Below, one piece after another: positions 60,386-64,000 of a stretch of DNA of 64,000 bases. A program made the translations under genes and the position numbers. The DNA lies in the NCBI RefSeq assembly GCF_030817275.1, contig NZ_JAUSZD010000002.1, forward strand, positions 3,348,001 through 3,412,000, given 5' to 3'. Origin of the DNA: Paenibacillus sp. V4I7 (GTDB lineage: Bacteria; Bacillota; Bacilli; Paenibacillales; NBRC-103111). Positions within the stretch are counted from its first letter, which is position 1. Every line of letters starts with the position of its first letter. The notes beneath the pieces are model-generated. The model had not been told where the DNA came from and ran no database searches. It saw only the letters and a program-made list of their open reading frames with translations.

Positions 60386-61888
60386 TTACCGTCTAGCTTG
60401 ATACTTGGATAGATTCCAGGAAGGCCATGAATGATCTCCTGAATCTTCTTTAATGCGATCTATCGTTGCTTGTATCGACACCAACTCAGGGTGCTTGGCT
60501 TGCAGTTCCTTAAGTGGCGGGACCACGTCGGTTGAGAGTCTCCCCAGATATTCAAGGTCGATGATTCCCGTTCTTTCGTACCGCTCCATGTTATTGATTA
60601 CGATTCGTTGTTCAATATTCATATAATTCATCACCAGATAGGCCAGGATTGCCGTTGTGATAACAGCTTTTGACAAGGACATCCGCTCCATCCAGATTCG
60701 GAAAAAAGCAATAATAAACAGAACACCTAAGAAAATCATGAAACCATGAACGAGTAATCTCGTTTGCGTGAAGCCATAAGCCTCTTCATACAACGAAAGC
60801 CTTCCATAAGCGGAAATGAGCATCACGATCGTGCATCCGACGAGCATCGTCAGCAGCCCTTTTCGAATGTTTTCCCCCATTTGACCGCTACGGCGGATCC
60901 AATGTAAACCTGGAAACAGCAGCGAGATATTGATGATAGCAACGGCAACAAGCTCGGCAAACCCTCTTCGGGCGTACTCCGCATAGAACACACCATTAGG
61001 TAAAAATCCATTCGCAGCTCCGAATAAATAGGAGAACTGAATGATAGCGAACAGTACATAGACAACATTGACACACACCAGCAAAGTACCGGCTGTTATT
61101 GGATCAATCCCAATCTTTTTGCTTACAGCGGCAGATTCTTCCCTTAACTCTTGTGGCGTTTGACTGACTTCGAGGACTTTTGGAAAAAGAATTCCCCATA
61201 AATAGCAGAACGTGTATAGGGTTATTCCAATCGCAACACCGATACGTACAATCCCCTCAGCCACCGATATTCCGTTGAACCAAAGTGGGATTTCGGTCAC
61301 CCATGATTGAAAAACACGATCCGCAGAAGCTAACAACCCAACAACGATGAACAATATAGGGGCTGCCAACAAGAGGCCTGCACCAACTTTTCCCATCTTT
61401 CCCCAAGCAGAATCCTTTTCGCTCTTTCTACTCGGCAGCCAAGCTTTGATCATCCCAAAAGGTACAGACAAGTAAGCTATCGGTCTGCCAAAGCAATGTC
61501 TCAGCAGATCCTGCAGGAATGTTGCATGATACCATGCATGCTTACTATTGCGTGATAAGACAATCGTCTGCATCGCAATGGATAGGGGTAAGGCAAACAT
61601 ATTAAGCGTATGGAACAGATTGTTAGCAAACAATGAATACGTCATAGCAATTAATACAACCGGAACCAGAAGGAACCAACCCGCTTTATTTTGGCCTTCC
61701 CACGGTTCAAAGCCGCCTAATCTTCCTTTTATGGCGTAAAAGTAAAGGCTGTAAAAGCCAGCCACACTAATCAGAACAGAGATGCCGGCGGCATGGTCCA
61801 AAAACATGTATTGAACCATGAGACCAAATAAACATGCGCACACAAGCATTAAACCGTATTTTCTTTGCCATGGAGCAGGATCTCTCAT
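60386..61888 (-). CDS. DUF4173/DUF4153-like polytopic membrane protein
   Basis: A 500-residue protein with about twelve hydrophobic segments. The stretch NGVFYAEYARRGFAELVAVAIINISLLF is the DUF4173 hallmark. The C-terminal ~70 residues are soluble (LSTDVVPPLKELQAKHPEL). Function unknown; in other Firmicutes such genes often sit with regulators of stress or cell-envelope functions. ATG 61888 has AAAGGAG. It is divergent from the SgrR-like regulator gene. Confidence 0.82.
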   Translation of the reverse strand: MRDPAPWQRKYGLMLVCACLFGLMVQYMFLDHAAGISVLISVAGFYSLYFYAIKGRLGGFEPWEGQNKAGWFLLVPVVLIAMTYSLFANNLFHTLNMFALPLSIAMQTIVLSRNSKHAWYHATFLQDLLRHCFGRPIAYLSVPFGMIKAWLPSRKSEKDSAWGKMGKVGAGLLLAAPILFIVVGLLASADRVFQSWVTEIPLWFNGISVAEGIVRIGVAIGITLYTFCYLWGILFPKVLEVSQTPQELREESAAVSKKIGIDPITAGTLLVCVNVVYVLFAIIQFSYLFGAANGFLPNGVFYAEYARRGFAELVAVAIINISLLFPGLHWIRRSGQMGENIRKGLLTMLVGCTIVMLISAYGRLSLYEEAYGFTQTRLLVHGFMIFLGVLFIIAFFRIWMERMSLSKAVITTAILAYLVMNYMNIEQRIVINNMERYERTGIIDLEYLGRLSTDVVPPLKELQAKHPELVSIQATIDRIKEDSGDHSWPSWNLSKYQARR

Positions 61889-62031
61889 TGGACTTTTTCT
61901 CCTTTGTTTTACAAATGGTAAGGCAGCAAAAGCATTTGTTATTTCCTGCCCTTTATTGTAACCTGTAAAACAAGAACAAAAAGTGTAAGTTTAAATTTCA
62001 TAATTTCATATTTTATTCCGGAGGCTAAAAG

Positions 62032-63828
62032 GTGAAAATACGCAAGCATTATTTGACACTTCGACGATCATTTCCCCATATCCATGAAGAACATCCACTT
62101 GAAATAACGCTAGAAGAGCTAGCGTTACATTTGGACTGTACGCACCGCAATATGGTGCTGCTTCTCAAGCGAATGCAGCAGGAGCAATGGCTCACATGGC
62201 TGCCCAAGAAAGGCCGCGGCAATCGCTCGACCCTTATTTTCCATGCGCGCAAAGAAGATATGCTTTTGGAGGAAGCTAAGGAGTTGGTCGCGAAACAGGA
62301 TTTGCACTCTGCACTTGAATTACTGCAAGCAGCCGAGCATGCTTCTTCCCTGCGAGAACAATTCCAAGTTTGGTTGTCAGGGCAATTCGGCTTTCGGTCT
62401 GAAGTGCAAGGTCAGCGGAGAACGGATATTTTACGCTTCCCACTTACGCAAACGATTCACGCCTTAGACCCTGCAGCCATCCATTATGCGGGGGAATCTC
62501 ATCTCGTGAATCAGCTCTTCGATGGTCTCGTTCGGATGGATGCCAAAGGAGATCAGATCCTACCGCATCTTGCACACGCGTGGGATGTTGATGATTCGCG
62601 TACCTTATGGACCTTCTATCTTCGGAAAGGTGTGCAGTTTCATCATGGCCACGAGATGCTGGCGAGCGATGTGAAATATTCACTTGAACGGCTTGGGCGC
62701 TTAGCACCGCGTGGTCTTTACAGCTGGGCTTATGCGGACATCATTGACATTACAACACCAAATGAAACAACAGTCTGCATTCAACTGTCTGAACGCAATG
62801 AATTATTTCTCGGATTCTTAACTACTAATCGCGCTTCTATTGTACCAGCAGATGTCTGCGAAGCAGCCGGAGGACTGATGGATAAGTCGCCTATTGGCAC
62901 AGGACCTTTCCGATTAACTGGGCATGAACAAGGGATATGGATCTTGGAGGCATTCCCTGCGTATTTTCAAGGACGTGGATTCTTGGATCGGGTCGAAGTG
63001 TGGACGTTGCCGGAAAATGAACAGACAGAATTATCAGCTCAAAGACAGCCTTTCCAAGTCATGCACAATGTGCGAATTTCAGACATGGAGGCGCAGCGTT
63101 GGCAGCAAGTACGACAATCTGGCATGACGACGAAATTCATGACTGTGAATGAGTTGAAAGACGGACCATTAAAGAATCCATTCATTCGCGAGGCACTTCA
63201 CTTAGCTTTGGATCGACCCTATTTGCTGGAACAGCTCTCAGGCGACGTGATTGAAGCGGCTAATAGCTTCTTCTTGCAATCACAACAAGATACGGATCGT
63301 TCCAATCAGTCCGTTGACGCGGGACAGTCAATGGATATCGAACAGCTGCTAGCAGCCGCCGGCTGCCAGTGTGACGTACTGAAGCTGGCGACCATCCCAC
63401 AATATGAGCAAGATGCGCTCCTCTTGCAGAAAATGTACGCAATGTCCGGAATCACTTTGGAAATCCTGCTCATTCCCGCAGAGGAATTCAAGGGCGAGCT
63501 GCGCATGACGGCAGATCTTCTGCTGTTTGCCGTTATGCTAGACGAGCATCGTGAGCTGCGGCTCTACGATATGTACAAGAGCATGCGGCAGCATGCTGCG
63601 CCTGATGTGCAGACTATGCTCGATGACAGCTTAGGACAGCTGCGCTCCGAGTCCGACCCGAAACGCAGAATGGCGCTGCTTGAGCAGTTGGAATCCCAGC
63701 TCAAACAGCGCCACAGCCTGTTATTTCTATATCGAAAACATCTCAAAACCGCTTACCATCCGTCAATTCGCGGCATTTCCCTCGACTCGCTTGGATGGGT
63801 CCGATTTCGCGACATCTGGTTCACCTAG
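62032..63828 (+). CDS. SgrR-family transcriptional regulator with solute-binding domain
   Basis: A 598-residue one-component regulator. The N-terminal ~110 residues form a winged helix (LEITLEELALHLDCTHRNMVLLLKRMQQEQWLTWLPKKGRGNRSTLIF), then an SBP_bac_5-type ligand domain (NQLFDGLVRMD, LAHAWDVDDSRTLWTFYLRKGVQFHHGHEMLASDVKYSLER, GTGPFRLTGHE, FIREALHLALDRPYL). E. coli SgrR senses sugar-phosphate stress; Paenibacillus paralogues usually control neighbouring transporters. There is no signal peptide, which supports a regulatory role. GTG start with GGAGG six bases upstream. A divergent DUF4173 gene could be its target. Confidence 0.9.
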   Translation: MKIRKHYLTLRRSFPHIHEEHPLEITLEELALHLDCTHRNMVLLLKRMQQEQWLTWLPKKGRGNRSTLIFHARKEDMLLEEAKELVAKQDLHSALELLQAAEHASSLREQFQVWLSGQFGFRSEVQGQRRTDILRFPLTQTIHALDPAAIHYAGESHLVNQLFDGLVRMDAKGDQILPHLAHAWDVDDSRTLWTFYLRKGVQFHHGHEMLASDVKYSLERLGRLAPRGLYSWAYADIIDITTPNETTVCIQLSERNELFLGFLTTNRASIVPADVCEAAGGLMDKSPIGTGPFRLTGHEQGIWILEAFPAYFQGRGFLDRVEVWTLPENEQTELSAQRQPFQVMHNVRISDMEAQRWQQVRQSGMTTKFMTVNELKDGPLKNPFIREALHLALDRPYLLEQLSGDVIEAANSFFLQSQQDTDRSNQSVDAGQSMDIEQLLAAAGCQCDVLKLATIPQYEQDALLLQKMYAMSGITLEILLIPAEEFKGELRMTADLLLFAVMLDEHRELRLYDMYKSMRQHAAPDVQTMLDDSLGQLRSESDPKRRMALLEQLESQLKQRHSLLFLYRKHLKTAYHPSIRGISLDSLGWVRFRDIWFT

Positions 63829-63847
63829 AACCATCCACCCAAGTAAA

Positions 63848-64000
63848 CTATTCGCTCTTCAGTGTAACACCAGCGGGTAATATGCGAACAATGTGCTCGC
63901 GAAGCACCACGTTATCGTGCAGTTCATCATTGAAGATGGCAATAATGCCACTATCTTCGCGGGTTCTAATCAAGCGCCCGATCCCTTGTCTAAGCCTTAA
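63848..64000 (-). CDS. C-terminus of a DinG-type (XPD-like) helicase, cut by window edge
   Basis: The last ~50 codons of a gene that continues beyond the right edge. RLRQGIGRLIRTREDSGIIAIFNDEL is motif VI and its surroundings in DinG/YoaA-like ATP-dependent DNA helicases (arginine finger in QGIGRLIR). The stop is TAG at 63848-63850, 19 bp from the convergent SgrR gene. Confidence 0.82.
   Translation of the reverse strand, partial: LRLRQGIGRLIRTREDSGIIAIFNDELHDNVVLREHIVRILPAGVTLKSE

Noticed and set aside
1..64000. Search for tRNA, rRNA, CRISPR arrays, insertion sequences, integrases and prophage genes
   Set aside because: No cloverleaf, repeat-spacer array, transposase or phage structural gene was recognised on either strand.

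Overview
The window looks like chromosome of a spore-forming, low-to-mid GC Gram-positive bacterium of the Paenibacillaceae, most likely Paenibacillus or a close relative. The signs are a gerA-type germinant receptor operon, SLH-domain surface proteins, CUT1-type sugar ABC importers next to a membrane AraC/YesN-type regulator, an SgrR-type regulator, an mmg-like (methylcitrate plus beta-oxidation) operon, and strong Shine-Dalgarno sites with several GTG and TTG starts. No tRNA, rRNA, insertion sequence, prophage or CRISPR array was seen. Most genes lie on the minus strand.

Layout. 1-4674: one minus-strand operon of sugar-type ABC importer, Cys/Met-type PLP C-S lyase and GntR regulator (cut by the left edge). 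4809-11222: small genes (ComFB-like, DinB-like, DUF6463), a MarR-arsA cluster with shared operator palindromes, RidA, a methyltransferase and a HemD-like protein. 11409-19505: a carbohydrate locus of solute-binding lipoprotein, two permeases, AraC/YesN-type regulator and a cytoplasmic parallel beta-helix protein. 19653-23025: QorB-like reductase with an Rrf2 regulator and a matching operator pair, then a PH-like protein, a GNAT and a membrane protein. 23254-26096: two-component system, the main plus-strand block. 26109-29851: gerA-type operon. 30011-42622: mixed small genes, including a VOC dioxygenase behind a MerR-type promoter, a NiaP-like transporter, NlpC/P60 lipoprotein, MreB-like protein, SLH/PrcB protein, Nudix, methyltransferases and two apparently frameshifted genes.

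42783-56785 is the most notable part: eleven co-directional genes that join the methylcitrate cycle (citrate synthase, PrpD, PrpB), fused isobutyryl-CoA mutase IcmF, branched-chain ketoacid dehydrogenase E1alpha/E1beta, two acyl-CoA dehydrogenases, a thiolase and 3-hydroxybutyryl-CoA dehydrogenase. Together they could carry valine carbon through isobutyryl-CoA and n-butyryl-CoA to acetyl-CoA and burn propionyl-CoA to pyruvate and succinate. A perfect CcpA cre site lies in front of the first gene. Three members are abnormal: the E2 is reduced to its catalytic domain, the thiolase has a one-base frameshift, and the second acyl-CoA dehydrogenase has glycine where the catalytic glutamate is expected.

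57081-64000: a DHA2-type efflux transporter, an SLH protein whose signal-peptide start is out of frame at an A8 tract, a DUF4173 membrane protein, an SgrR-like regulator, and the C-terminus of a DinG-type helicase cut by the right edge. All product calls come from reading the sequence; none was tested by database search.
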